Counted from the first letter of the stretch, positions 11,962 to 24,766 are shown. The stretch: 64,000 nucleotides of DNA from Polyodon spathula (GCF_017654505.1 NC_054534.1:43771726-43835725), one strand, 5' to 3'. A program made the numbers and translations. The notes: generated by a model from the sequence alone, not told the origin.

Positions 11962-13460
11962 GTATCATATAATTTTTGGTCACATCAGCTCATTAACAAA
12001 GTTGCCAAAGTTATTTCACACAGTTGCAAGCAATAGCAGTTTCAACAACAACATGTTTGAACATTGGCACCATCAAACAACCACTTTTTTGCTGTTGCTT
12101 TTTTTTTTCAGTATACTGCTTTGCTCTGTTGTTTAATGCATAATGCCAATCATTTTACCCCTTAAGGGAAAATTATGAATGGCCCCTTCCTGTAATAAGC
12201 AAAGCGATTTGTAAAACTAATCATACCTTGTAATACTACTGAAACAGTCTACAGTCTAGACAAATTATGACACAAATCAATGCCTCTTTGGTATAGCAGT
12301 AATATAATAGTATCTTTTATGATGTGTAAGCCTGTGTAGCATGCAGTGTTCAGTGTTCCTTGGTTCATTGGTCTTAGTATTAGTAACTTTGTAACTAGTG
12401 AGTTTGTATTTAAATACAATTATAAAATTAATTGTTTATGTTACATACAGTATGTGATGGACAAACATTTTCTTTCAAATATCCAAGGAGTGACCTGTGT
12501 ATTTATATATTTATTTTTGCTTTTCAATTCAACATTAAATTACTGCTTTTATAGAATACATTTCATTGAAATTTATTTCGTAGATCATTGTTTGACATTT
12601 TATTCTAGACTGCTATGTGGATATTGGTACTACTGTTCCTTTAAAAAAAAAATATAAAAGAATAAAATAAATCATATGACTAGATAATCTTTTATCTTTT
12701 ATTTTTCTGTTTTGCTTATATCATGATGTGAAAATATTGCATCACTGCAACCTTAGGTCACAGAGAAACCTGGCAGCATTGGTATGTAGCAGGCAAAAAT
12801 TGAGTCTATGGATGCTAGATGATTACCCATAAATGGTGTGTACGCCCTTCATAAGCTGTCTGTGGAATGTGTTGTAATTATTTCAGAATAATGCAACAAA
12901 CTAAATAAAGTTAAAGTAATTATGTCTTAATTTCATGTACATAAAAGTCTAGAAACATTGTTACGCAGAGAGATACTGTATTACAAGTTAAAACAAAAAA
13001 ATACAAATATTTAATAATTAGTTTTACAGAAGTAAATAATTCCAAAGGAACAATGGCATGACAAATTTCAGCAGCAATGCAAAAAAAAAAAAAAAAAAAG
13101 AAAAATACAGCGCGTACATCATCTTTTTACATATTGGAGAAGAAAAAGAGAATGTGAGCATCTTTTGTAGTATCCATTGCCTAACATTAGGAATCTAAGA
13201 ACCTTCTCACTCACCTTTCACTTGCGGCGTTTACATGCACAAGTCATGACAATGCAGATTACTCAATTCATAGTCATTTAGGGGAGGGGATATTTAAATG
13301 TCCATGTCTGCTTACTAAGTAGTTAAAGAATATCGTGAGGAGAGCTTCACGCGTTGCCATGATGATAAAAACATTTCACAAGAGAAATTAATTCACGTGT
13401 TGTCGCACACATTCTGAATTACGCTGCGCATTAGCTACTTGTTTGTCTGGTTACCTTTCC

Positions 13461-13501
<41 letters not shown>

Positions 13502-14894
13502 ACTTACACCCATATACAATATAATTTCTACAAGTTTTACTACTTAGAATTTATATTTGTGTGTTTGTGGAACATCTAAAAGTTTAATTAACACTAGAAC
13601 CGCCTTTTACAATACATGTTTTATACAGTCGATTTTCAAGTGCATGTAAACCAAGCCACAGTTTATAAACACATTATTTTTTAATGGAAATTTTGCATAT
13701 GGTTAAATCTCATAAATACACAGGTTTATTGTTAATGTAACTTGAGGAGGCATTTTTCTTTCCACTCCCACCTCAGCATGGATATAAGATGCTGGTCTCT
13801 GCAACCTTGTCAGTCCTTTAATAGTTACAGGGCTCACACCAGAATGTCTCTACACCCTTCAGTTTGCTTAGATACCTCATTGAGATAATCTAGTAGGATT
13901 GTCCTAACTCATGTGTCCTCTAATTCCTACAGGATGTTAATATTTATTCAAAAACATAAATTGTTGTACTTTCAGATTAAATGTTAACCTATTGCCTTAG
14001 ATGGCTTACCACATTATTGATGTATCATTTAAAAAAAAAAAAAAATGTTGTAAATGATTACAGCGCAGGAAATCAAATGTGTTTTAGTACTCCTTTACAG
14101 CAGATTCAATACCAAATGAAGTCTCGGATTGTTGGCAAGGTTTGAAAGATGCTTTGGGATGAACCGCACCCCTTTGAAGGAATAAGAACTGTCAATGTAG
14201 TGTTAAACAACACAGCACACAAGTGCTTATGATATCTGAAATGGTGTCAGGCACATTGTAACTTTCATCAATTTTCAACAAAGGAAATTGAAGCATAAAA
14301 CCATTATGGTGACTTAAACTGAAGGTTTGAAAAACAAAGCACTTGCCTTCCACAGATATATTTTCTTCTCATACAAATAGCACACTGATTAGTCAAAAAA
14401 GTTTTTACAATGATTCAGTTTCCCTAACATACAGTATATATTCCAACAGAATATAAATCATTAGGTAGATATTGCTAGGACACTCTTGATATGTTTCTCT
14501 TCAGTGTTTTTTCAATGTTCAAACTATGTCCTTCACAAAACTCTTTGATCACGCTATGTGCCTTCATATGTTTTGCTGCAACATCAGAGTTGGCCTTTGT
14601 TGAATCATTCTGCCTAATTGTGTATCAGCATCATGTACTGCACTTATCTTGCAATCAGAAGTATCTTCTGTAAAAGGAAATATGATAAAATTTTGCTTTT
14701 TATACAGTTACCAATTGAAAACTGAAATGAGTCTCAGCTCACAGGTTTACCACAATTTATTAAAAAAAAAAACAGAATATCAGAACCACTCAAAGCAAAT
14801 GACCTTAAGCATAACATAGACCAAGGTAATCTCTTTAGTGGGAAGAAACCTCTGGGCATAAAGATGTTTTGGGGGCAGAGAAATACTGTATTTC
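11962..14894. other. No gene seen; (CA)n tract and a lone piggyBac-type end
   Basis: The stretch holds (CA)n at 13461-13495, several poly-A runs (13080-13099, 14031-14044), and TTAA followed by CACTAGAACCGCC at 13588-13604, resembling the piggyBac terminus at 39677 but without a visible partner. Confidence 0.45.
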
Positions 14895-14950
14895 TGAAAC
14901 ACTGGTTATATGATATTCACACAATGCAGCTTTAGCTTTATTTTTCATTT
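14895..14950 (+). repeat. 56-bp direct repeat, copy 2
   Basis: This copy is identical to 11906-11961 over all 56 bp; flanks differ immediately on both sides. Confidence 0.9.
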
Positions 14951-15272
14951 ATTTATGCAGTTCTGAATAATGACTTCTTGTTAAATCCATAAATACTTGT
15001 GACTAAAGAGGCTGGTTGCTGAAAAGTATGTTCTGACCAGTAGTGCACATTATTATGAAACGGTTTGGAGGAGCTCCACTATGCGACCTGCTAGAAAAGA
15101 GTAGGGAACCAAGCCTGTTCTTTAGTTTTTTTTTTCTCTACCTTGTTTCACTAGAAAATAGGCTTTTAAATGAATAAAAAGTTTAGATTCCAGAGTGTAC
15201 AAATAGGTTTTAAATTGTAGTTTTAAAGTTGTCATGGATCCTATCTGAAGCAGCTGCAAAAGCAAAGGTAAA

Positions 15273-15319
<47 letters not shown>

Positions 15320-15326
15320 TTTTTTA

Positions 15327-15700
15327 GCAGATGCCCTTATCGCGACTTACAATTGTTATAAAGTACCACATTATAAAATTGCACATTACAGAATATCACA
15401 TTTCAGATAAGAGCAGTTATAAAGTCTGATTTGGAGAAGTTGAGTTTGAGATGATACAAGTGCATCCAGAAGGAAATGACCAAAAGGCAGGTAGAAATAC
15501 AGGAGGAAATGTCAGGGTCAGAGGGGAGAAAGGAGAGGAAGATCTGGGCATCATCAGTATAGACACAAGAAGCCAAGGGAGATGAGGGGACCCAGGGAGT
15601 GGGTGAAGAGAGAAAACAGGAGCGGTCCCACGACTGAGCCTTGGGGGACACCTGTCGAAAGAGAGCAAGAGGCAGAGGGTGAGCCACTCCAGGATTCCCG
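15327..15700 (-). pseudogene. L2-like LINE reverse-transcriptase fragment
   Basis: On the minus strand a frameshifted reading gives QVSPKAQSWDRSCFLSS and VYTDDAQIFLSFLPSDPDIS then SWMxLYHLKLNFSKSD. L2-clade reverse transcriptases have GVPQGSVLGPLLFS...YADDTQLFLSF...HLQLNxxKTE in this order. The catalytic box is YTDD instead of YADD. A segment at 15327-15353 (AGCAGATGCCCTTATCGCGA) is typical of fish LINE/SINE 3' ends. Preceded by (TTTA)n at 15280-15321. Confidence 0.7.
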
Positions 15701-17390
15701 GTAAGTGCGAAATTTTCTAATTTTCAATGACAAAATACAGACAAGACACTCATTGCTTTGAATGGCTTTCTTGCTGGTTTTATACCATCAAAACCTTTCC
15801 TTTTGGAAAATGTGCCTTTGCTATTACATCTCACCACATTTACAAAAAAAGTCTGTTTTTTTAGGGTTTTTTTTTCATTCTTTCGATGTGCTTAGTGACT
15901 CTCATGAGTTATTTATACCTAGTAAATCTTGTGCTATATATAACCAAATACTTTTTTTTTTATGTTTTACAATAAATTTAAAGCCAGCTGATCCATTTGC
16001 CTCTTTTTCCTTCCAAAGAAATGTCTGCTTGATTCAGATTCAATCAGCCAACACCTTCATCTGTCAAGACTCAACGCCTCCTCTGACCTGCTTCAGCCCA
16101 TCGCTTCATTTGATTTCCATAAGGACTGGAGACAGAGATTGCTTCCCAATGTCATTAGTGATGCCATAAGATTCAACACATTAGAGATAACATAAGAGAT
16201 GCAGCGACATCAGGAAAGATATTCACTTGAGATTTTTGTGTTGCTTTTTATTACAGTAATGAAGGCATAATTGATGTCCGTGCCTGAATTCAGAGAACGT
16301 TACTGCCTGGGGGGAACCTTTTGTGTTTGACGCTTTCTAATTGCATCAAATGTTTTAGCAGTATAACCATTTACACTGCAGACTACACACTGCATCTCTT
16401 TTTTTCCTTTTTTTTTTTTGCGTTTTAACAATATACATGTGTGATGCATATTAGTGATAATGTAATTTTAACAAATATGTAACATTTCTCCTCATTGTTA
16501 ATTTGATGTGGTAAACTTTTAATAAAGATATAGAGTAAGACACAGAAAATGGAAGTGCATGTGGTGAGATGTTCCTTTTCAAAGAGTAAATACTTAACTC
16601 TAGTATTTCCTTAGTGTCTCATATTAAGTTTTAACAAAAAACATATTTGACTGCTACCTCAGATAAAAACATAAAAGGCACCACATAATTGAAAACAAAT
16701 ACTTTACCTCAAATAAATCGATACTTCATACTCTCACAAAAGAAAATTCAAGGAAAACTATCCTAACAAATTGGCCCTTGTTTTGTTTAAAGATCATCAA
16801 ATTCCAAAACATTATGACACAGAGGTGCATTTCATTATTTTAACTAGGGTTAATTAGGAAGGTTATTTTGCCCAAGCCTGTGAATCATTTTGAAAAGAGC
16901 TCACAAAGTTTTGCCAAGAAGAATCCAAAATAGGAAAGTGCCAGACACAACTATGTGATCTTATTGTTTTAGGGAGACAGCAAGCCAGTGGGGCTCCCTT
17001 ATCAAAGTTAACATCTTCCCAATTATTCGTTTCACTGTCTTCAAACTGGCGTGCAAATTCTGGTTTAGTGTAAAAACCTTCCCTTATAAATTTCCCTTTT
17101 GGCAAAAATAAGTGGATTGGATTGATGTAGAGGTGATGGAAGAAGAGAAGTGGCCCACACGTCAAAATGACAATACACATTACATGGTCAGAGGAATAAA
17201 TGGTACGTGCAATAGCTGCGGGTATTTTCATTAGCTATGTACAATAAGCTTCTTTTTCAAGTGAATCATGTGAATTGGTTCCAATTCAATGCAGATTAAG
17301 TGTTTGCTTGAAGCATCTGCGCCTATGAGTAAGACCACTTGATAATGTTGGCTTGAAGTAAGAAGTGGACTCTACAAGTTGCAGCAGCAA
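15700..17390. other. 5' flank of the ALDH1A gene; no gene seen
   Basis: An open frame of 122 codons lies on the minus strand (17231-16863) without recognisable motif. Otherwise the stretch is AT-rich with short poly-T runs. Any proximal enhancer of the gene would be expected here, but none can be named from sequence alone. Confidence 0.4.
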
Positions 17391-17393
17391 GTG

Positions 17394-17401
17394 TATATAT
17401 A
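17394..17401 (+). promoter_or_regulatory. Candidate TATA box of the ALDH1A gene
   Basis: TATATATA followed by GAGG lies 53 bp upstream of an ATG (17454) that opens a short exon with a good splice donor. A start site 25-32 bp downstream would fall near 17424-17431. Mammalian ALDH1A1 is known to have a TATA-type promoter, which fits. AT-rich DNA is common here, so the box alone is weak; the phase-matched exon behind it is the main support. Confidence 0.45.
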
Positions 17402-17424
17402 GAGGTTTTACACAGACATATGTT

Positions 17425-17511
17425 TTTAGTGTCGGCACACAGACATTAGAGAGATGTCAGCTATCGAAGTTGAACAAAACAGAGTCGGGGAAACATCTTC
17501 TGCCTGTAAAG
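17425..17511 (+). CDS. Putative first exon of the ALDH1A gene, encoding an N-terminal extension
   Basis: The ATG at 17454 (G at -3) begins MSAIEVEQNRVGETSSACK and runs 58 nt to a consensus donor, AAAG|gtaaga, at 17512. The exon ends in phase 1. The next supported exon begins at 21446 after tgtgtgtttcag, and 1+14 nt restore the frame exactly to the ATG at 21460. Joined, the exons would add 24 residues ahead of the usual ALDH1A start. The left boundary is only a guess from the TATA box. ALDH1A1 of mammals has no comparable extra exon that I recall. Translation could instead begin at 21460, whose context (A at -3) is at least as good, leaving this as a leader exon. Chance agreement of ATG, donor and phase is possible. 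Confidence 0.4.
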
Positions 17512-17967
17512 GTAAGAGACACATCTCTGTTCTTGTGTTTTACTTTTATTAGAAGCATGGTTTCCTTCTGTTGTTCTTGTAAATGTTTATTTAATGCCTG
17601 CGTTATAAGTAACATTTTTAATTTCATATTATTCTACAATTTGAATTTCACTTAAAGCTATTTCATATGCAGGTATGAACATATATTTTTGTACTTGCAA
17701 GTTTACCTTTTTTTATTTAAACAGTTAAACAAGTTTCAAATTGAAGCATTTGACTGTAGTTAATCTACAATGAGTGTTCATTGTATTAAAAATCTCTGGA
17801 GATAGCAAAATTGTGCATACATGTTGGTACATGCAACTGTTACAGATGTGATCTGTGTGACAAATGGTTAGAAAGGTGGTAGGCTGATTTTGAATAGTGT
17901 TGCCTAAAGAGAAAAACTATAATCATTAACCAGGAACATAATGTTTCTTTCTGTGGGGGGGAAACAA

Positions 17968-18300
17968 CTACAATTATGCTTTGAGAACATGCATTTGAAC
18001 TGCAATATGTGAGCAGCAAGTTGTGCTGTCACACTGTTTAATGGTCAAGGGTATGAAGTAGCACATTTACAATGAATAACAAGTGCTCTGTAAGGGTTCT
18101 TTGTACAGTAATGTACTGCTCAAGCTTTTTATCTCTCAGTTCTTTATCGTTAACAATATTAACATTATCTTTCTCAGGTTTCGCTACAATGTTACAAAGA
18201 CATGACACGTTATACTATTAAATTAAAGCTTGGCTTGAATACAATAAAAACATAAATGCTCATAGAAAAAACAATTATCAACTACAGGGCTTAATAATGT
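17968..18300 (+). repeat. Segmental duplication, copy A
   Basis: Shared text with copy B includes AACATGCATTTGAACTGC, TAATGGTCAAGG, CTGTAAGGGTTCTTTGTA and TTATACTATTAAATTAAA in the same order and spacing, with substitutions and small indels. Confidence 0.85.
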
Positions 18301-18707
18301 ATTTATTTACACAATTAAAAAATATGCAATATAAAGCTATGCATATAAAAATACATATTTTTACTTTCTGTGGAGGGAACAACTGATGGGTCTAGAGCCA
18401 AATATGGCTTGTTGTAAAATGATGGCTCTTTTTTATTTAGATGTATACCATCTACTGTAAGGCTATAAATACAGAACCCAAGGACATAAGGTTGTCTTTG
18501 GTAGAAGGTACAGTTAAAATGCAACAAAACACTCAAAAATACTAAAGCAGAGGCTTAGCTAAATCTGTTAAAGCCTGATGTGGTAAACTAAATGCATTTA
18601 CGCTGGCAGAGTGAAATTCTTTCATTTTATTTTTGCTTGTGGTTTTCTGTCTGGCTGGCACAGCTCTTTTAGCCAAGAAGGTTGTCCAGTTCTGTTCTAA
18701 ACAATGA

Positions 18708-19042
18708 GGAGTTATGCTTTTGGAACATGCATTTGAACTGCTGTTCAGTGAGCAACAAGTTGTTCTGTTGCACTGGATAATGGTCAAGGATATAAAGTAG
18801 CACATTAACAGTGAATAACAAGCTCTCTGTAAGGGTTCTTTGTAAATCTGACTCAGTACTGTAGTGTTTCTCTAAAGCTTGTTATCTCTCAATTTTTTAT
18901 CGATAATAATACTAACATTACATTTCTCTGCGTTACAAAGGCATGGCAAGTTATACTATTAAATTAAAAGCTGGCTTTGATTCAATACAAATAGAAATGC
19001 TGATAGTAACAACAATTATCAACTACACGGCTTAATGATTAA
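18708..19042 (+). repeat. Segmental duplication, copy B
   Basis: This is the second copy, offset by about 741 bp from copy A and in the same orientation. The 400 bp between the copies do not obviously belong to the duplicated unit. Confidence 0.85.
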
Positions 19043-21445
19043 AAATCTAAGAACGGTGACAAGAATCTATCTATTTATAACCAAAATTTTGGAAACGATA
19101 GAGTATAAAGTGTACGGTTTAAAATTAAAAGAATTTTAATTGCAATCCATGAGACCATGTGTGAAAATGTGTTTGTGTTTAAAATAATAATGAGATGTAT
19201 TTCCAAAGCAATTACTACAGTTCTACAATTCTTAATAGTCTTTAGCTATAATTTTACGAGAAACAAAGATCTACGTAATATAATCCATTGTGTTTTAGTT
19301 GTTTTTTTTTCTTCTCAGTATGTACACATTAACATTGAATTTCTCCTTTAAAAAAACAAAACAAAACAAAACAAAAAATTAAAGTCAATTAAAAAACCGG
19401 AGTAGTTGCTGTGCCTTTCAGCAGCCAGTTAATTATTGTATAGGGTAACAAACTCCAATGTAAATGAATTTGTCATGTTGATAATCTATAACACTGGATA
19501 GTGTACAAAACCAGTAGTACCTTGTTACATTCTCCATAGTCCCCAGTCCCCTGAAGATTATTCTATCAGCGGTTAGCAAAGTTGACGTAGAAACCTACCT
19601 CAGATTTCGGTGCCTTTTATAAGATGATCCCATGACTTATCAGGACAATTTGAAGATCTTAGTTTGAAGTGTAGCCAGACTGGTATGGAGGGCACTTGTT
19701 GACCTCAGAGTTGCTAAATAGAACTAAAGCTGTTGAAAGAAAATGTTTCAGAACATAATAATTACCATCTAGGTATGTTAACATTTTTTGTTTTTATCTT
19801 CTAGTTCAGAAAAAAAAATTGCATTTTATTATTATATGGTAGTAAGCAAAGTATAAGCAACACAGGCAAAACATACTGAGCAATTTGGGGACAATAGCTT
19901 TAAATTATTACCTATAAAAAGTTGCTTCAAACATTGTGAGAAATGCTTAAACTAAAATATGCCCTGTAAATGTGATATCTAAACCTTTTTTTACTGAACA
20001 TTAAGAGATAATTAAGTCATCAAGAGAGACACTCTCAGACTGGTGGGTGGCAGATAAACATCTTTTCCTGGCTGTCTTTCTACATTAAGGGATTAAAATA
20101 ACGTGCATATATCGTCAATGAAAGCTGACATTATCTGTTACTAATATAGTGCAATGCATTAAGTATATCCCTTAGTTTCAGATTAGGGGATATTTATTTC
20201 TTTTCCCAAATACTTAAATCAAATATTTAACTACAGTACTCTAGAAAATCAATTTGTGATGCATCGGACTAAAAAGTAGGAGATAAATTCACCTTTAGGA
20301 TACTGTGGTTTATCTTTTTCAGATTTGTTATTTTTCCCATATTAACACACTATTCTGTGCACCACTGAAAAGTGGTTTTGAATCCTATGAAGGTATTGCT
20401 ACAGAAGTAAAAGCTTCCATAGTGGAATTAGGTTTTAATCAATTGGATTTACTGTATTTCAGAAGGCTCAAAATAAATCAGGTTTACTGTATGGTTTAGT
20501 TAGTGCAATTCCAGGTCTGTGATCACAAGTAGTCTTGATCTGATCTAATGTAAAACATATTGCTCACTGCCTGCATTCAGTGTTTTGGTTATTGCCAAGG
20601 TAATGCATTCTACTCCTATCAATACACCATCCTTTGATCGTTTTGTAATACAGATACCCAGACCAGTCATTAACCAGTCATCATATCTCTTTTAAATACC
20701 AATATATATTTGCATATAGACATTTTATGGCAAACTAACTGATCTAGAACTGTTCCAAGCCTTATATAGATAGCCCACGTGACATCTCTGTTTTATGTTG
20801 TGCCTACTTAATTTCTTATTGATTCCAAGAAAACAACCTTACTGTACTAAATGATCTTACATACTAATTGAATTGTGTTTATTTCTTTTTTGTAAAAGTG
20901 TTTTTTTTTTGTTTTTTTTTTAAGAAATGTACCGTCTGGGGTAAAAAGCTTTCACAGCTTTTAGAAACTGGTTTCCCTTGAGCCTTGGCACAATTTACTT
21001 ACACAGCTGAGGCTTGAAAAAAAAAAAAAGTTACAGGTGTTTTTATCAGTAGAAACGGAAATTATTCTATATTTAAAAAAAAAAAAAAAAAAAAAAAAAC
21101 ATTGTACTGCATGTAACCCTTTTTTCAATCTGTCTTCACATTGTGAAATGTCCAGCAACATCAAATAAGTTAGCTACAGTATTTCTCAACAAAGATCCTG
21201 CATACAACAACTCTGTCTTAAAAAAAAACTTTTATGAGCTTTCCACTCCTAATAAGTTTTGTGTCACACTGTAGTTATTAAGATACAATAAGGGCAAAGT
21301 TCTAATGTGTTTGCACTCTTGTCCAATGAGGTTTTCTTATGCAAATGAACCTTTGCAGCCGGTCCACCTACCTGAATGTAATGTCCAGTGCTGCTCTGCT
21401 ACGGTTACAGTACATCTAACACTTTAAGCTTACTGTGTGTTTCAG

Positions 21446-21564
21446 GAAATAAGCACAACATGACCACAACACCTGGAGATAACCAAAACCATGATCCCAA
21501 TCCTTCTGCAGTTCCTTCTGGATTACCCATACCTGTCAGTGATCTGGAAGTCAAGTACACAAAG
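21446..21564 (+). CDS. aldh1a1: ALDH1A exon with the conventional start codon
   Basis: The exon is preceded by a splice acceptor (tgtgtgtttcag) and ends at AAG|gtcagt in phase 0. The ATG at 21460 opens 35 codons, MTTTPGDNQNHDPN and so on, ending SDLEVKYTK. That ending matches the family junction just before IFINNEW (LKIQYTK in ALDH1A1, LEIKYTK in ALDH1A2, LEVKFTK in ALDH1A3). The N-terminal 25 residues are the variable tail of the family. An acceptor 14 nt upstream of the ATG shows that a further 5' exon must exist, unlike mammalian ALDH1A1, where I recall the start codon lying in the first exon. Confidence 0.85.
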
Positions 21565-22103
21565 GTCAGTTGTAATATCCATCAAATCTTAAGGTATTTG
21601 TGATTTATGCATTAATTATTCCTAAAATGTCTCTATTTTGAAGAGCTAAAGAAAAAAAAAGATAACACTAAATTGTATTTTCAAAGTTCATTCCCTTTGC
21701 TTTTAACAGTGTTGACAGGATTGCCAGTTTACAACTGCCTATTACACCATGGGTGATTATGAGTAGTCCATTTAAAATGATCAAAGGAACAAGATTACAT
21801 GGCACATTAAGTATTTATTTTACATGCCTTAGAAAAATCATGATATATATAAGAATACTGTGTAAAATAAAATGTGTAAAATATTAAACTGTGCGAACTT
21901 ACAAAAATATTTGTCCATACCAGCAGGAAATTTAACCCTATTTGTTCACTTAACAGCGGTGCTATCTCTAAAGCAGGTTACAATTTACCTCTCCGCTAAC
22001 TGAAACAATGTTTCCTAGTAGGAGAACACATCAGGTTAATATTAATTGCGAGGGGGGCAATTTCAGACTGGCTTTATAATTTTGTGTATAAAAATATTGC
22101 AGA

Positions 22104-22520
22104 AAATTGTTCTTTCAGAAAGAAGACATCCACTTAGTAGTAAAAATAACAGTTTATTGGTTGCCAAAGATATGCCTGATGGCACAACATGAACAATTGG
22201 CAAACAGATATGCCTGACATTACAAATTGACCCATGGCCTTTTCCATTGGAGCTCGATAGCCACCCCTATGCTGGCCGAGCTGAGATGAATGCAATACAG
22301 TGATTAAGAATGGCTCAATCAGTGGGCCGGACAAGTTGGGGCCACCGTCCCCCTAGACAAGGCACGCTGCAGGGGGGACCAAACAAAGAAACGACAGGGG
22401 TTTGTGGGCAGAGAGACCTACTTAACTGGTCAAACTGGTAACGTATGAAATTGATGGGTGGAGTCTCTTTTCGGAAAGACAACAAGTTTCCAATTTCGGC
22501 TTGCCTGGAACAGCACACTG
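22104..22520 (-). repeat. Dispersed repeat family R2, minus-strand copy (solo-LTR-like)
   Basis: Read on the minus strand it shows ATTGGAAACTTGTTGTCTTT, CCCACAAACCCCTGTCGTTT, GGCATATCTTTGGCAACCAA TAAAC and GTGGATGTCTTCTTTCTGAA. The same order occurs on the plus strand at 30088-30528. A late AATAAAC polyadenylation-like signal and about 420 bp length suggest a solo LTR, but no flanking duplication was confirmed. Confidence 0.75.
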
Positions 22521-23189
22521 TGAACACCGGGTCACTTGTAATGCGTCTTTGCTTCAAGACACTTTGCATCATTTGGTTCATGTAGGGTCAAACAAGCTGA
22601 AGCTTCATTCCCATCACTAGCTGAAACCCTCCAATCACTGCGAGTGTGAACCAGGATCGGAGCGTAAAGAAGCAGAAACAGTGAGCTCTGTGTGTAACCA
22701 GGGTCAGGGGATCCCACGCCAGCATTCGAGGTGTGTGAGCGGGACATCCATGTTGTTGTAGGTAAAACCTGAAGGCTTGCGGGGCGTGTCAACTACAACC
22801 TCCTCCTCAATCTCCTGCCTGTCAACTGTAGTGTATTTTTAAACAAATGGTTAATCAGAAAGGAAAAGCAAACCCAGTTTATAATTATAAAGCATTATAG
22901 TATCATATTGTCCGAGTGTGTCGTGGATATATCGAGTGTTAAACTAATCATGGCTCCTGGTTATTTTAATTATATATTTGTTTCAGTTATGGACTTAACT
23001 CCACTTCTTGAAAGACTGTATAGTAGAATTCAGTATCTTTTTTTTTTTTAAATAGACCAATCACCGGCAGAAGGTGTTTTTAGATTAAAATTCAATAGCT
23101 ACATCAATAAAAACCGTACCAGTAGTAAAGGTCATAAACATTCAAGGACAGCATATTGTTATCGCTCTTTTTGAAAATTTTATAGTATA

Positions 23190-23270
23190 TATATATATAA
23201 TATAATATATATATATAATATATATATATCTATGGATATACTATATATATATGACCATATATATAACATT
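23190..23270. repeat. AT-rich imperfect microsatellite
   Basis: TATATATA runs broken by ATAATAT and a TCTATGGATATAC segment. Confidence 0.8.
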
Positions 23271-24069
23271 GCCATGCAAGAATACCTACAAGCCTTCTAA
23301 CAGGTATAGTAGGACCATATCAAGCGCTTTATGGACGTTGAAAGTGTTGAAATAATAGTAACAGTTTAACACTAATACAGTTAGGTTTAGGGATAGAGAT
23401 TATATTAGTGGTAGACATTGGGTTTAGGGGTAGAGGGTAGATTAATGGGTTTGGAGGCTAGCAGGTACCTACTGGCCCATTCCTATGGGATGATTTTGCT
23501 TGACAACACCCCATTGAATTGATTAATTCCAATCAGATTGGCTGGTATACCCAATATCTCAGAATGAAGAAATGGTTGCAACTTGCAACATTTGCTCATT
23601 GGTGCTTTCATTTCTCTGCAGTTCATTTTTCTTTTTATTCAATGTATTTGTTTCAAACGGTATCAGAAAATGTACATTGAAAAACTGTCTTGCTTAGTGA
23701 TTTAGCTATAATGCATATAGTTAGTGTTTGCTGCTTGGAGTGTTAAAACTTAAGAACACCACAAACAACAATTAAAAATTAAGTAAATGTTTTAAATGAC
23801 TCACTTTAGAAAACTTCCAATTACATGTAAGCAAATATTTTAAATTATCAAATTACATGTAAGTAAATATATGTATACTAAACATTAGCTGGCATTATGA
23901 AACATTTGCAGTAAATAGCATTATGTTAAAAATTTGTACTACTTGTAATTGTCTTTCAATACAATTTCATATCACTTTCAAACAGCTAACAGGTGTGATT
24001 AATCAGTTAATTAAGGGAAGATGATTAATCGATCAATTGATCATTGAATATGACAAGAATGTATCTTAA

Positions 24070-24087
24070 TATATATATATATATTAT

Positions 24088-24143
<56 letters not shown>
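24070..24143. repeat. (AT)n microsatellite
   Basis: AT repeats with a few ATAATA interruptions, ending in (AC)5. Confidence 0.9.
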
Positions 24144-24144
<1 letters not shown>

Positions 24145-24330
24145 GAGTCAAACCCATTTACAACATACCTGGGATATAATGTACACACTGAAATAAAGAG
24201 CCAGTATCATGGTCCACGAATAAAAATAAAATCGTTTTAAATCCTGTTTAAAATCTCCTTTTATTTGCACAAAGAGAAAATCTGGGATGGATAAGAGTTC
24301 TTTAATTTAATTAAAAGTCAAAATTAATAC

Positions 24331-24366
24331 CTTTAACTCCCCTACTAGGTTTCGGGTCTATTTGAC
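24331..24366 (+). repeat. piggyBac-type terminus candidate
   Basis: TTAACTCCCCTACTAGG is followed by the palindrome GGGTCTATTTGACCC, a pattern seen in piggyBac termini. A second GGGTCACTGTGACCC palindrome occurs at 24531-24546. No partner end was identified. Confidence 0.3.
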
Positions 24367-24678
24367 CCAACTCTAGCTTCCAATTAGCTTAAATGCTATT
24401 TTTCTTTTCATTTTCTGTATAATATTTTATGACCTTTCCTAAGTTGGGGTCATGAACTTATTCACAGAAAACAGAACCTTTGAGATGTTTATTTTTTTTA
24501 GAACAGGTTATGTGTGCAAATAAGATGTTCTGGGTCACTGTGACCCATGGCATTTATCGATGTAGGTTTGTGTGCAGGAATAAAACAAACTTCTTCAATT
24601 TGTTATTTTATTATTATTATTTTTTTTATTATTATCTCTGGAAATGGCTGCACCTGTCTGGAGATATTTATAAACAAA

Positions 24679-24682
<4 letters not shown>

Positions 24683-24763
<81 letters not shown>
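24683..24763. repeat. (AT)n microsatellite
   Basis: About 80 bp of uninterrupted AT. Confidence 0.95.

Positions 24764-24766
<3 letters not shown>

Larger units (their letters stand above)
17512..21445 (+). other. Putative intron 1 of the ALDH1A gene
   Basis: The interval lies between donor gtaaga (17512) and acceptor tttcag (21445). It holds a diverged segmental duplication (17968-18300 and 18708-19042) and poly-A/T runs near 19350, 20897 and 21074. No other exon was seen. Confidence 0.45.

Noticed and set aside
16863..17231. 122-codon minus-strand frame just upstream of the ALDH1A promoter
   Set aside because: No recognisable domain, no splice context that I can support, and frames of this size occur by chance in 64 kb.
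17454..17511. Treating the upstream exon as certain coding sequence
   Set aside because: ATG, donor and phase agree, but a 58-nt exon can fit by chance; kept as a candidate at moderate confidence only.
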